From assembly GCF_000763885.1 (NCBI RefSeq), contig NZ_JRKO01000046.1, positions 1 through 45,428 of the forward strand: a DNA stretch of 45,428 nt. Reading direction: 5' to 3'. Numbering within the stretch: position 1 is the first letter of the stretch; each line of letters opens with the position of its first letter. The notes under the pieces were generated by a model. The model saw only the letters and a list, made by a program, of their open reading frames with translations, did not search any database and was not told where the DNA came from. The translations under genes were made by a program, and so were the position numbers. The DNA comes from Paracoccus versutus (GTDB taxonomy: Bacteria; Pseudomonadota; Alphaproteobacteria; Rhodobacterales; Rhodobacteraceae). Positions 17,216-24,521 of this stretch are shown here, piece after piece.

Positions 17216-17332
17216 CACCAAGGGGAGCCCCGGCAAGGGGCTGAGAAACCGCTGGCCCGGTGCGACCTGCAACGGGTGGCGCGGTGACCCTTTGAACCTG
17301 ACCCGGATCATGCCGGCGGAGGAATGGGAATG
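17216..17332 (+). ncRNA. TPP riboswitch (THI element)
   Basis: The two universally conserved THI-box strands are visible: GGGGCTGAGAAA (17237-17248), and from about 17288 the block ACCCTTTGAACCTGACC, continued by GGATCATGCCGGCGGAGGAA. A variable P3-type arm lies between them. Thiamine pyrophosphate binding is expected to lower expression of the downstream tenA gene. A short GC hairpin, GGCCTC-ACCGC-GAGGCC (17351-17367), follows without a T-run. It may act as part of a translational switch near the ribosome site at 17394-17401. Confidence 0.96.
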
Positions 17333-17403
17333 ACGCACCTGCCTTTTGCCGGCCTCACCGCGAGGCCGCCGCACCGACGGTCTCGCCCCCAAGCCATGAG
17401 GGC

Positions 17404-18048
17404 ATGATGACCGAAAGTTTCTTTGAGACCCTGCGCCGGGAATGCGCGACGGAATGGTCCGCCGCCGTCGGCCACCGCTTCGTGCGCGAAGTTTGCGACG
17501 GCAGCATCGCGGATGCGGCGATGGCGCGCTACCTGGTGCAGGACCACCGTTTCCTCGACGCCTTCCTGACGCTTCTGGGCGCCGCCATCGCCTCGGCCGA
17601 CCGTTTCGAATCGCGGCTGCGCTTCGGCCGCTTCGCCGGCATGGTCTCGGGCGAGGAGAACGACTATTTCCTGCGCGCCTTCGCCGCGCTCGGCGTAGGC
17701 GAGGCGGACCGCGCCGCCATTCCCGACAGCGCCCCTACCACGGGTTTCCAGGCACTGATGCGCGAGGCGGCCGAGACGCGCGCCTATCCCGCCGTTCTGG
17801 CGGTGCTGAACGTGGCCGAGGGGCTCTATCTCGACTGGGCCATGCGCGCGACCCAGCCGCTGCCGGCGAATTTCGTCCATGCCGAATGGATCACGCTGCA
17901 CGACAATCCCTTCTTCCGCGATTTCGTCGGCTTCCTGCGCGACGAATTCGACCGGGCGGGCCCCGAGGCCGCAGAGCAGGCGCGGGACTTCTTCCGCCGC
18001 GCCGTCACGCTGGAACTGGCGTTTTTCGACTATGTTTTCGATGCTTAG
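17404..18048 (+). CDS. tenA: TenA family thiamine-salvage hydrolase, Cys-less (TenA_E-like) type
   Basis: A 214-residue all-helical TenA/heme-oxygenase-fold protein. TenA enzymes hydrolyse aminopyrimidines (thiamine salvage) or thiamine. The central helix that in Bacillus TenA carries the nucleophilic cysteine reads AVLNVAEGLYLDWA here (about residues 130-143) and has no cysteine; the only two cysteines are near the N terminus. This fits the TenA_E class, which uses a glutamate pair. The end FVHAEWITLHDNPFF is family-typical. It is directly under a TPP riboswitch, which supports a thiamine role. ATG at 17404 or 17407 are both possible. No thiamine biosynthetic gene follows. Confidence 0.9.
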   Translation: MMTESFFETLRRECATEWSAAVGHRFVREVCDGSIADAAMARYLVQDHRFLDAFLTLLGAAIASADRFESRLRFGRFAGMVSGEENDYFLRAFAALGVGEADRAAIPDSAPTTGFQALMREAAETRAYPAVLAVLNVAEGLYLDWAMRATQPLPANFVHAEWITLHDNPFFRDFVGFLRDEFDRAGPEAAEQARDFFRRAVTLELAFFDYVFDA

Positions 18049-18051
18049 CGA

Positions 18052-18525
18052 TCAATCCTCGATGATTTCTATCTCGGGCGGGCTGCCGGGCGGCCCGCTT
18101 TCGCGATAGTCCAGCACGATGCGCGCCAGCCCGGCCGGGGCCAGGCGCTGGGATGTGTGGCGCATCTCAGCGAGGCTCCACCAGCGGAATTCGCGGATGG
18201 TGGCGGCTTCGGGCGCGTCCTGGATCGCCGGGGTGAAGCCGGGGGTCTCGACCAGGAAATAGTCCTCGGACTGCCGCCAGCGCTGCCGGTGCAGCGTCAT
18301 GGTCACGCGGCGCCGCCAGACCAGCGGGCCCAGGGCGGGCAGGGCGAAGCCCAGCTCCTCGGCCAATTCGCGGCGCAGGGTCTGTTCCGGCGTCTCGCCC
18401 GGCTCGGTGCCGCCGCCGGGGGTGATCCACCAGTCGCCGCCGCCGTAATCGACCCGCATCAGCAGCACCCGGTCCTCGGGCGTCAGCAGAATGGCTCGCA
18501 CGGCCTGCCTGTCGATGATCCGCAT
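18052..18525 (-). CDS. Nudix hydrolase
   Basis: A 157-residue protein with a complete Nudix box at residues 38-60: Gly38, Glu44, Arg52-Glu53, Glu56-Glu57 and Gly59. Nudix enzymes hydrolyse nucleoside diphosphates linked to another moiety. The sequence does not indicate the substrate; the flanking WWITPGGG and DYFLVETPGF resemble general house-cleaning members (MutT/ADP-ribose-like). It is convergent with tenA, with three bases between the stops, and lies downstream of ilvC on the same strand but after its terminator, so it is probably transcribed separately. Confidence 0.92.
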   Translation of the reverse strand: MRIIDRQAVRAILLTPEDRVLLMRVDYGGGDWWITPGGGTEPGETPEQTLRRELAEELGFALPALGPLVWRRRVTMTLHRQRWRQSEDYFLVETPGFTPAIQDAPEAATIREFRWWSLAEMRHTSQRLAPAGLARIVLDYRESGPPGSPPEIEIIED

Positions 18526-18669
18526 GTTCCTTGCCCTGAAAACGCCCGGCCTGCCGGGCTAGCGCATGCCCGGCCAAGGGCGGCGTGGCCTGCGGCCTCC
18601 GCGATCGGGAAAGCTCGCCCGACGCGATATGCCGGCTCCCGCCGCGCGCCTCTGCGCCCGCGAAAGGGA

Positions 18670-18693
18670 AAAGCCCCGCCGGGGCGGGGCTTT
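18670..18693 (-). terminator. Terminator of ilvC
   Basis: An 11-bp perfect stem (AAAGCCCCGCC / GGCGGGGCTTT) with a two-base centre lies 15 bases beyond the ilvC stop. On the minus strand it ends in CTTTTCCC, a short T-rich tail, as expected for rho-independent termination. Confidence 0.85.
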
Positions 18694-18707
18694 CCATGGC
18701 ATCGCGC

Positions 18708-19730
18708 TCAGTTGCGCTCCTTGTCCACCATCTTGCCCTTGGAGATCCAGGGCATCATGCCGCGCAGCTTCTCGCCGACCTTCTCGATCTGGTGTTCGTC
18801 GTTGATGCGGCGGGTCGCCTTGAAGAAGGGCTGGCCCACGGCGTTCTCCTGCATGAAGTCGCGCACGAACTTGCCGGTCTGGATGTCGGTCAGCACCGCC
18901 TTCATCCGCGCCTTGGTCTCTTCATAGGGCAGCACGCGCGGGCCCGAGACGTATTCGCCATATTCCGCAGTGTTCGAGATCGAATAGTTCATGTTGGCGA
19001 TGCCGCCCTCGTAGATCAGGTCCACGATCAGCTTCACTTCGTGCAGGCATTCGAAATAGGCCATTTCCGGCTCGTAGCCGGCCTCGACCAGGGTTTCGAA
19101 GCCCATGCGGATCAGCTCGACCAGGCCGCCGCACAGCACCGCCTGCTCGCCGAACAGGTCGGTTTCGCATTCCTGGCGGAAGTTCGTCTCGATGATGCCC
19201 GAGCGGCCGCCGCCGATGGCCGAGCAATAGCTCAGGCCGATGTCCATGGCCTTGCCGGTGGCGTCCTGATGCACCGCGACCAGGCAGGGCACGCCGCCGC
19301 CCTTGACATATTCGCCGCGCACGGTGTGGCCGGGGCCCTTGGGCGCCATCATGATCACGTCCACGCCGGGCTTGGGCTCGATCAGGCCGAAATGCACGTT
19401 CAGCCCGTGGGCAAAGGCGATGGCCGCGCCTTCGCGCAGGTTGTCATGCACGTATTTGCGATAGGTCTCGGCCTGCAGCTCGTCGGGCATGGTGAACATG
19501 ATCAGGTCGGCCCAGGCGGCGGCCTCGGCGATGCCCATGACCTTCAGCCCTTCGGCTTCGGCCTTCTTGGCCGAGGCGGAACCCTCGCGCAGGGCGACGA
19601 CCAGGTTCTTGGCGCCGGAATCGCGCAGGTTCAGCGCATGGGCATGGCCTTGGCTGCCATAGCCCAGCATGGCGATCTTCTTGTCCTTGATCAGGTTCAC
19701 ATCGCAGTCGCGATCGTAATAGACACGCAT
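18708..19730 (-). CDS. ilvC: Ketol-acid reductoisomerase (NADP+), class I
   Basis: A 340-residue enzyme of valine, leucine and isoleucine synthesis that isomerises and reduces acetolactate or acetohydroxybutyrate. The NADPH Rossmann motif MLGYGSQGHAHALNLRDSG is at about 21-40, the MMAPKGPGHTVR stretch follows at about 113-124, and the Mg-binding helix has DLFGEQAVLCGGLVELI and YEPEMAYFECLHE. Length matches the short class I form. The ribosome site GGGAG lies seven bases before the ATG and partly inside a small hairpin. The gene diverges from two Lrp-family regulator genes that are plausible controllers. Confidence 0.97.
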   Translation of the reverse strand: MRVYYDRDCDVNLIKDKKIAMLGYGSQGHAHALNLRDSGAKNLVVALREGSASAKKAEAEGLKVMGIAEAAAWADLIMFTMPDELQAETYRKYVHDNLREGAAIAFAHGLNVHFGLIEPKPGVDVIMMAPKGPGHTVRGEYVKGGGVPCLVAVHQDATGKAMDIGLSYCSAIGGGRSGIIETNFRQECETDLFGEQAVLCGGLVELIRMGFETLVEAGYEPEMAYFECLHEVKLIVDLIYEGGIANMNYSISNTAEYGEYVSGPRVLPYEETKARMKAVLTDIQTGKFVRDFMQENAVGQPFFKATRRINDEHQIEKVGEKLRGMMPWISKGKMVDKERN

Positions 19731-19738
19731 CGGGATCT

Positions 19739-19758
19739 CCCTCGTTTCGATGCGAGGG
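19739..19758 (-). promoter_or_regulatory. Hairpin overlapping the ilvC ribosome site
   Basis: Inverted repeat CCCTCG-N8-CGAGGG. On the ilvC transcript its right arm covers the GGGAG ribosome site. The stem is only 6 bp, so regulation by masking is possible but weakly supported. Confidence 0.35.
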
Positions 19759-19813
19759 TTCTAGCAGCGTTCCGACGGCAGTTCTGTGCAATCTTCGCGG
19801 ATGTGCTGGAAGT

Positions 19814-19832
19814 TTGGCGATAATCATGCCAA
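19814..19832. promoter_or_regulatory. Candidate Lrp-family operator in the ilvC/lrp divergent region
   Basis: Inverted repeat TTGGC-N9-GCCAA with an AT-rich centre containing GATAAT. It is 25 bases upstream of the first Lrp gene, the usual place for autoregulation by Lrp/AsnC proteins. The spacing and symmetry fit a dimer site; the regulator identity is inferred from the adjacent genes. Confidence 0.45.
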
Positions 19833-19856
19833 GAATGCCATAGAGGTGAAAAATTC

Positions 19857-20312
19857 ATGCCCGACGCGACCGACCGCCGCATCCTGCGCCAGCTTCTGGC
19901 CGATCCCGACATCGCGAACGCCGAGCTGGCCGAGCGGGCAGGGGTTACGCCGGCCAGCCTGTGGCGCCGGCTGGAACGGCTGCGCCAGGCGGGGGTGATC
20001 CGCGCCACCGAAGCCCGCATCGACTGGCGCAGGCTCGGCTACGAGGTGCAGGTCAGCCTGCGCTTTACCCTGGACAAGACCCACCCCCGCGCCTTCGACG
20101 AATTCATTGCCGCCGCGCGGCGCGTGCCCGAAGTGACCGAGATCCAGACCTTCCTGGGCTCGGTCGATCTGCGGCTGTCGGTGATCGCCCGCGACATGGC
20201 GCATTGGCAGCAGCTCTATCGCGAAAGCATCCTGACCCTGCCGCATGTGGCCGACAGCGATGCGCTGATGCTGGTCTCGACCATCAAGGACGTGCAGGAG
20301 CTGCCGCTGTGA
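19857..20312 (+). CDS. Lrp/AsnC family transcriptional regulator (first of pair)
   Basis: A 151-residue protein. The N-terminal winged HTH covers about residues 1-55 (DRRILRQLLADPDIANAELAERAGVTPASLWRRLERL), and the C-terminal RAM (ligand-binding) domain covers about 65-145 with the VPEVTEIQTFLGSVDLRLSV and DALMLVSTIKDVQELPL patterns. These regulators usually sense amino acids and form octamers. The gene diverges from ilvC and overlaps the second regulator by four bases (GTGA), so a link to branched-chain amino acids is a reasonable inference. The ribosome site AGAGGTG precedes the ATG. Confidence 0.93.
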   Translation: MPDATDRRILRQLLADPDIANAELAERAGVTPASLWRRLERLRQAGVIRATEARIDWRRLGYEVQVSLRFTLDKTHPRAFDEFIAAARRVPEVTEIQTFLGSVDLRLSVIARDMAHWQQLYRESILTLPHVADSDALMLVSTIKDVQELPL

Positions 20313-20767
20313 GTTTTCACCCCGATGCAACGGATCTGGCGATCCTGCGGCTTCTGGCCGAGGATGCGACGCGCGGCGCGGCCGAGATCGGCCGGGCCCT
20401 GGGCCTGACCCAGCCCGCGGCCTGGCGGCGCATCCGCCGGCTGACCGAGGCGGGGGTGGTCGCCGGGCGCCGGGTGGTGGTGGACAAGCCCGCCCTGGGC
20501 TTCGGCGTCACCGTGTTCCTGGGCATCCGGCTGGCCGCCAAGGGCCGCGTCAGCCTGGAGGATTTCGAGCGCGCAGTGACGGCGATCCCCGAGGTGCAGG
20601 TGGTGCAGCATGTGCTGGGGCAGTTCGACTATCGCCTGCGCATCCATGCCCGCGACATCGCCGATTTCGAGCGCATCCTGCGCCGCCGCATCATGACCCT
20701 GCCCGGCGTGGGCCAGGTCGAGGCCAATGTCATGCTTTCAGAAGAACGCCGGCTGGGGCCGCTTTAG
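20309..20767 (+). CDS. Lrp/AsnC family transcriptional regulator (second of pair)
   Basis: A 152-residue paralogue of the previous gene, with its own HTH (LAILRLLAEDATRGAAEIGRALGLTQPAAWRRIRRL) and RAM domain (IPEVQVVQHVLGQFDYRLRIHARD). GTG at 20309, overlapping the previous stop, is the only start consistent with the conserved N terminus (SFHPDATDLAIL). The two regulators are translationally coupled and may form hetero-oligomers, as reported for some paired Lrp-like proteins; this is inference. The tandem 14-bp repeat begins about 125 bases after its stop. Confidence 0.92.
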   Translation: MSFHPDATDLAILRLLAEDATRGAAEIGRALGLTQPAAWRRIRRLTEAGVVAGRRVVVDKPALGFGVTVFLGIRLAAKGRVSLEDFERAVTAIPEVQVVQHVLGQFDYRLRIHARDIADFERILRRRIMTLPGVGQVEANVMLSEERRLGPL

Positions 20768-20891
20768 CCCGGCGGCTGTCGGGCCCGCGCATCTGGAAAC
20801 GCAGGCCTGCCGCGGGGATGCAACCAGGCGCGCGGCCGCGCGCCCGCTATGCAGCGGTACAGGTTACCCAAGCGGTCCGGCTTGCAGGGAA

Positions 20892-21157
20892 GGCGGAATG
20901 CCAAGGGCGGAATGCCAAGGGCGGAATGCCAAGGGCGGAATGCCAAGGGCGGAATGCCAAGGGCGGAATGCCAAGGGCGGAATGCCAAGGGCGGAATGCC
21001 AAGGGCGGAATGCCAAGGGCGGAATGCCAAGGGCGGAATGCCAAGGGCGGAATGCCAAGGGCGGAATGCCAAGGGCGGAATGCCAAGGGCGGAATGCCAA
21101 GGGCGGAATGCCAAGGGCGGAATGCCAAGGGCGGAATGCCAAGGGCGGAATGCCAAG
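20892..21157. repeat. Tandem array of 19 identical copies of a 14-bp unit
   Basis: The unit GGCGGAATGCCAAG is repeated head-to-tail 19 times without a single mismatch, followed by a partial GGC. Each unit can form only a weak GGC/GCC hairpin. Because 14 is not a multiple of three and no stop is created, all six frames are open. The three forward frames share one 14-residue cycle (MPRAECQGRNAKGG), and the three reverse frames share another. I do not regard these as genes. Perfect identity implies recent expansion by slippage or unequal crossing-over, or assembly-sensitive length. It sits between the second lrp gene and the 3' end of the carboxypeptidase gene. Confidence 0.98.
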
Positions 21158-21187
21158 GGCGCCTGGTCCTGCCGGACCATGGCGCCC
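21157..21187. terminator. Strong hairpin between the repeat array and the carboxypeptidase gene
   Basis: Left arm GGGCGCC-T-GGTCC, loop TGCC, right arm GGACC-AT-GGCGCCC: about 13 paired bases with one bulge. It abuts the last 14-bp repeat and lies 49 bases beyond the stop of the leftward carboxypeptidase gene. It lacks a T-run, so it may be a factor-dependent 3' end or simply a structure that bounds the array. Confidence 0.45.
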
Positions 21188-21235
21188 TCGTTGCTTGGTG
21201 GCGGCGAACCCCTCGGCCGGTGAAGGCCGGCGAGG

Positions 21236-22939
21236 TCAGGGGCCGAGGACCCGGCAGCTTTGCTGCCGCGCGGCGATCCGGCCGCAGGCGAGTTCCGCGG
21301 TTTCCCGGTTCATCCCGACGAAATTCGCCTCGAAGCCCCGCTTGGTATTGGCGACGCGGCTCAGCGCGCTGCCAAGCGCACCGCTTTCCTGAAGCGCGGT
21401 TTTCAGCAGCATCTGCTCGGCCTCGTATTGCGAACGGAACAGGCCCAGCGAGACGCCCCAGCCCTTGCCGCCCGAATCCGATCCGCGGGCGACGGTCTCG
21501 GTCGGCGCGGGCGCGGCATCCTCTTCGGGGTCGAGCGAGGCGAGGATGATCGTCTCGGACCGCTGCGCCGGGGCCGGCGAGGCCAGCAGCGCCATGCTTT
21601 CCGGCTGCGGTTGGGTCGCCTGCACGAACAGCGAGGGCGAGCCCGCCGCCGGCGCGGAAAGCCCGGCCGAACGGTCGTCGCGCGGCGCCGGGGCAGGGCG
21701 GACGGCATTCACCGGCACGGCCGCGGGTTCCGAGGCATCGCCTTCTTCCGGCCGCGCCTCGGGCCGGGCGGCGCGGGCCAGCAGTTCGGGATCGGTCGCG
21801 ACATTGGCGAACTGGCCGGTGCCGGGCTTGCGCGCCGGCCGGGCGCTGGCGGCCAGGGAACTGCCGCTGCGGGCAGGGGCCGGTGCCGCGGCCGCCTGGG
21901 CGCGCGAGACCGCAGCCGAGATCGCCGCCGGCGTCACCACCGCCACGGTCGAGGCACGCGCCACCGGACGGTCCGAGCTGGCAAGCCGCACGGTCGCCGC
22001 CTGCTGCGGTTCGGTGCGGGCGACCTGCACGGTGCGGCGCACCTTCTTCTCGGCCACCAGCTGCGGCGGCGCGGGCTTCACCTCTCGCACACGGGTGGGG
22101 GCCTTTCCGAAGCCGGCGTCCAGCAGCTGGGCCATGACCTGGTTGCGATGCGCCGTCGAGGTGCCGCCCAGCACCGTGGCGATGATCCGCTTGGAGCCGC
22201 GCTTGGCCGAGGCGGTCAGGTTGAAGCCGGCCGCCCGCGTATAGCCGGTCTTGATGCCGTCCGCGCCCTCGTAGCTGTCGAGGAAGCGCTTGTTGGTGCT
22301 GGCGACGGTGGCGATCCCCGCATCGGCCGAGCGGCGCGAGAAGATCGAGTAATATTGCGGGAAATCGTAGAACAGTCGCCGCCCGAGGACCGTCATGTCG
22401 CGGGCGGTGGAGTAATGCCCCTCGGCTGTCAGGCCGTTGGCGTTGCGGAAATGCGTGTTGCGCATGCCCAGGGCACGGGCCATCTGGGTCATCTGCGCGG
22501 CGAATTTCGCCTCGGACCCCGCCAGCCCCTCGCCGATCACCGTGGCCGCGTCATTGGCGGATTTCACCGCCGCCGCGCGGATCAGGTAGCGCAGCTCGAT
22601 CCGCTGGCCCGGCTTCAGCCCCAGCCGCGAGGGCGGCTGCGCGGCCGCATGGCTGGACACCAGGAACTTGCTGTCCAGCCGCACCTGCCCGCGCTCGACG
22701 GCGCTGAAGGCCATGTAGAGCGTCATCATCTTGGTCAGCGAGGCCGGATGAAGCCGCGTATCCGCGTTCTGCGCATAGATTTCCTGCCCGGTGCGCGCAT
22801 CCATGACGAAGGCCGCGAAGGGGGCGGCGGCCACCGCCATGGGCAATGCCCAGGCGAATAGGATCATCAGTCCCAAGCGGACTTTTCTGGTGATTCTGCT
22901 CACTGTCCCGGTCTCTTCTGCCTCTGAGGGTCCGTTCAT
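21236..22939 (-). CDS. D-alanyl-D-alanine carboxypeptidase (PBP5/DacA type) with C-terminal SPOR domain
   Basis: A 567-residue periplasmic protein. A signal-anchor lies at about residues 20-38. The peptidase S11 domain (about 40-270) carries the catalytic motifs S67-x-x-K70 (SLTK), S127-A-N129 and K230-T-G232. A long Ala/Pro/Arg-rich, low-complexity linker (about 280-480) leads to a SPOR domain (about 490-567) that starts WGVSLGLFRSQYEAEQ and binds denuded septal glycan. The protein should trim pentapeptides at the division site. Start ATG at 22939 has GAAGGG upstream; a GTG 12 codons later also has a purine-rich site. A 12-bp palindrome (22951-22962) lies just upstream. Confidence 0.92.
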   Translation of the reverse strand: MNGPSEAEETGTVSRITRKVRLGLMILFAWALPMAVAAAPFAAFVMDARTGQEIYAQNADTRLHPASLTKMMTLYMAFSAVERGQVRLDSKFLVSSHAAAQPPSRLGLKPGQRIELRYLIRAAAVKSANDAATVIGEGLAGSEAKFAAQMTQMARALGMRNTHFRNANGLTAEGHYSTARDMTVLGRRLFYDFPQYYSIFSRRSADAGIATVASTNKRFLDSYEGADGIKTGYTRAAGFNLTASAKRGSKRIIATVLGGTSTAHRNQVMAQLLDAGFGKAPTRVREVKPAPPQLVAEKKVRRTVQVARTEPQQAATVRLASSDRPVARASTVAVVTPAAISAAVSRAQAAAAPAPARSGSSLAASARPARKPGTGQFANVATDPELLARAARPEARPEEGDASEPAAVPVNAVRPAPAPRDDRSAGLSAPAAGSPSLFVQATQPQPESMALLASPAPAQRSETIILASLDPEEDAAPAPTETVARGSDSGGKGWGVSLGLFRSQYEAEQMLLKTALQESGALGSALSRVANTKRGFEANFVGMNRETAELACGRIAARQQSCRVLGP

Positions 22940-22950
22940 TATGCGGGCCC

Positions 22951-22962
22951 TTCATTAATGAA
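22951..22962. promoter_or_regulatory. Palindrome TTCATTAATGAA upstream of the carboxypeptidase gene
   Basis: A perfect 12-bp AT-rich palindrome 12 bases before the start codon of the leftward carboxypeptidase gene, in an otherwise GC-rich intergenic stretch. It could be part of a promoter or a small operator. No regulator can be named. Confidence 0.3.
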
Positions 22963-23070
22963 ATGACAATAACACGCATTCCCGTGTTCGGAAACCGCAA
23001 GTTTGCGCCCATGCCGCGCAATCTGCCGCAGGTTGCCGGGGCTTTCGCGTCCCGGCGGCGGGGGCGGGGC

Positions 23071-23099
23071 TTATCAAGCGCGGGGAAAGGCTCTATATT
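23071..23099 (+). promoter_or_regulatory. Probable clpS promoter
   Basis: TTATCA (4 of 6 to the -35 consensus), 17 bases, then TATATT. The preceding C gives CTATAT, also reminiscent of heat-shock sigma-32 -10 boxes in this group. It lies 37 bases before the GTG start of clpS. Confidence 0.45.
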
Positions 23100-23135
23100 C
23101 GGTCCCAGAACCGTCCATATCCTGATACGAGCGTC

Positions 23136-23468
23136 GTGACCAAACCGCAGATGACCAACCGACCTGGGGACCGCGAAGAGGTCGAACTGGGGGTCAAGAC
23201 CAGACCCCGCACGCAGCGGCCTCCGATGTACAAGGTATTGCTGCTGAACGACGATTTCACGCCGATGGAATTCGTCGTGCATGTGCTTGAGCGGCTGTTC
23301 AACATGAACCACGCCCAGGCGATCGAGATCATGCTGACGGTTCATCGCAAGGGGGTGGCCGTCGTCGGCGTCTTCTCGCACGAGATCGCCGAAACCAAGG
23401 TGGCGCAGGTCATGGAACTGGCCCGCCGCCAGCAGCATCCGCTGCAATGCACCATGGAAAAAGAGTAG
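23136..23468 (+). CDS. clpS: ATP-dependent Clp protease adaptor ClpS
   Basis: A 110-residue N-degron adaptor that delivers proteins with bulky N-terminal residues to ClpA/ClpP. The core motifs are intact: YKVLLLNDDFTPMEFVVHVL (residues about 32-51, with the substrate-contact NDD), MLTVHRKGVAVVGVFSHEIAETK, and the C-terminal ELARRQQHPLQCTMEKE. The start is GTG at 23136 or ATG at 23151; neither has a strong ribosome site and the N-terminal tail is variable, so the choice is open. clpA is not adjacent. An RsmC-like gene begins three bases after the stop. Confidence 0.94.
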   Translation: MTKPQMTNRPGDREEVELGVKTRPRTQRPPMYKVLLLNDDFTPMEFVVHVLERLFNMNHAQAIEIMLTVHRKGVAVVGVFSHEIAETKVAQVMELARRQQHPLQCTMEKE

Positions 23469-23471
23469 AAA

Positions 23472-24521
23472 TTGGCTGGATCACGGCTGGAACTTGTCTT
23501 TGGCGGCACGCCGCCCGAAGGGCGCATGCTGCTGATCGGCGCGGGCGCCGCGACCGATCTTTCGTCCTTCGATCCCGCCCGCGTGCAGATCGTGCAGGGC
23601 TTTTATCCCGACCACCGGGCGCTGAAATCGCGTGGCTACGACGTCGAGACGGCGGCCTCGGGCGATTTCGACGGTGCCGTGGTCTTTTTGCCGCGGGCGC
23701 GGGCCGAGGCGCGGGCGCGCATCGCCGAGGCCGCGGCGCGGCTGGCGCCGGGCGCCCCGCTGTGGATCGACGGGCAAAAGACCGACGGCGTCGATGCGAT
23801 GATGAAGGAGATGCGCGCCCTGGCCCCGGTGGACGAGGTCCAGTCGCGCGCCCATGGCAAGATCTTCCGGGTGACGCTGCCCCAGCCGGGCTGGCTGCCC
23901 GAGGGCTGGGCGGCGCAGGATCACCCGGCCGCGCCCGGCATGGTGACGCGGCCGGGCGTGTTCTCGGCCGATGGGCCGGACCCCGCCTCGCAGGCGCTGG
24001 CGGCGGCACTGCCCGAGAAACTACCGACCCGCATCGTCGACCTGGGCGCGGGCTGGGGCTGGCTTTCGGCGCAGATCCTGACCCATCCCGGCGTCGAGCT
24101 GCTGCACCTGGTCGAGGCCGATGCCGCGGCGCTGGATTGCGCGCGGCGCAACATTGCCGATCCGCGCGCGCGCTTTCACTGGGCGGATGCGCTGGATTTC
24201 CGCCTGCCCGAGCCGGTGAACGGCGTGATCATGAACCCGCCCTTCCACGAGGGGCGGGCGGCCGACCCGAGGCTCGGCGCCGGCTTCATCCGCGCGGCGG
24301 CGGGGCTGCTGACCGGGGCGGGGCGGCTGTGGATGGTGGCCAACCGCCACCTTCCCTATGAGCAGGCGCTGCGCGAATGCTTTGCCGAAGTCACCGAGCT
24401 GGGCGGAGACGCGCGGTTCAAGATCCTGACCGCCTCGGGCGCACGGCGCGGCGGAGCCGGGCGGCCCCAGTCGAAAGGCCCGCAGTCGAAAGCCCCCCTG
24501 TCGAGAGCGAGGAAAAGATGA
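23472..24521 (+). CDS. RsmC-like class I SAM-dependent methyltransferase
   Basis: A 349-residue protein built as in RsmC/RlmG-type N2-guanine rRNA methyltransferases. A degenerate N-terminal methyltransferase-like half (LLIGAGAATDLSSF) is followed by a C-terminal catalytic half with VDLGAGWGWLSAQIL (SAM motif I) and the catalytic N255-P-P-F258. The likely substrate is a guanine of 16S or 23S rRNA, but the position cannot be told. Start is TTG at 23472, three bases after the clpS stop. The last 25 residues are an Arg/Lys/Ser-rich tail with two near-repeats (PQSKG, PQSKA). The stop overlaps the next ATG. Confidence 0.87.
   Translation: MAGSRLELVFGGTPPEGRMLLIGAGAATDLSSFDPARVQIVQGFYPDHRALKSRGYDVETAASGDFDGAVVFLPRARAEARARIAEAAARLAPGAPLWIDGQKTDGVDAMMKEMRALAPVDEVQSRAHGKIFRVTLPQPGWLPEGWAAQDHPAAPGMVTRPGVFSADGPDPASQALAAALPEKLPTRIVDLGAGWGWLSAQILTHPGVELLHLVEADAAALDCARRNIADPRARFHWADALDFRLPEPVNGVIMNPPFHEGRAADPRLGAGFIRAAAGLLTGAGRLWMVANRHLPYEQALRECFAEVTELGGDARFKILTASGARRGGAGRPQSKGPQSKAPLSRARKR

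Noticed and set aside
20892..21157. CRISPR array
   Set aside because: The repeats are contiguous with no spacers and the unit is only 14 bp; no cas genes are nearby.
20764..21392. Several overlapping frames through the 14-bp repeat array, apparently encoding 14-residue repeat proteins
   Set aside because: The frames exist only because the repeat contains no stop; they lack consistent starts, ribosome sites and non-repeat domains, and occur in all six frames at once.
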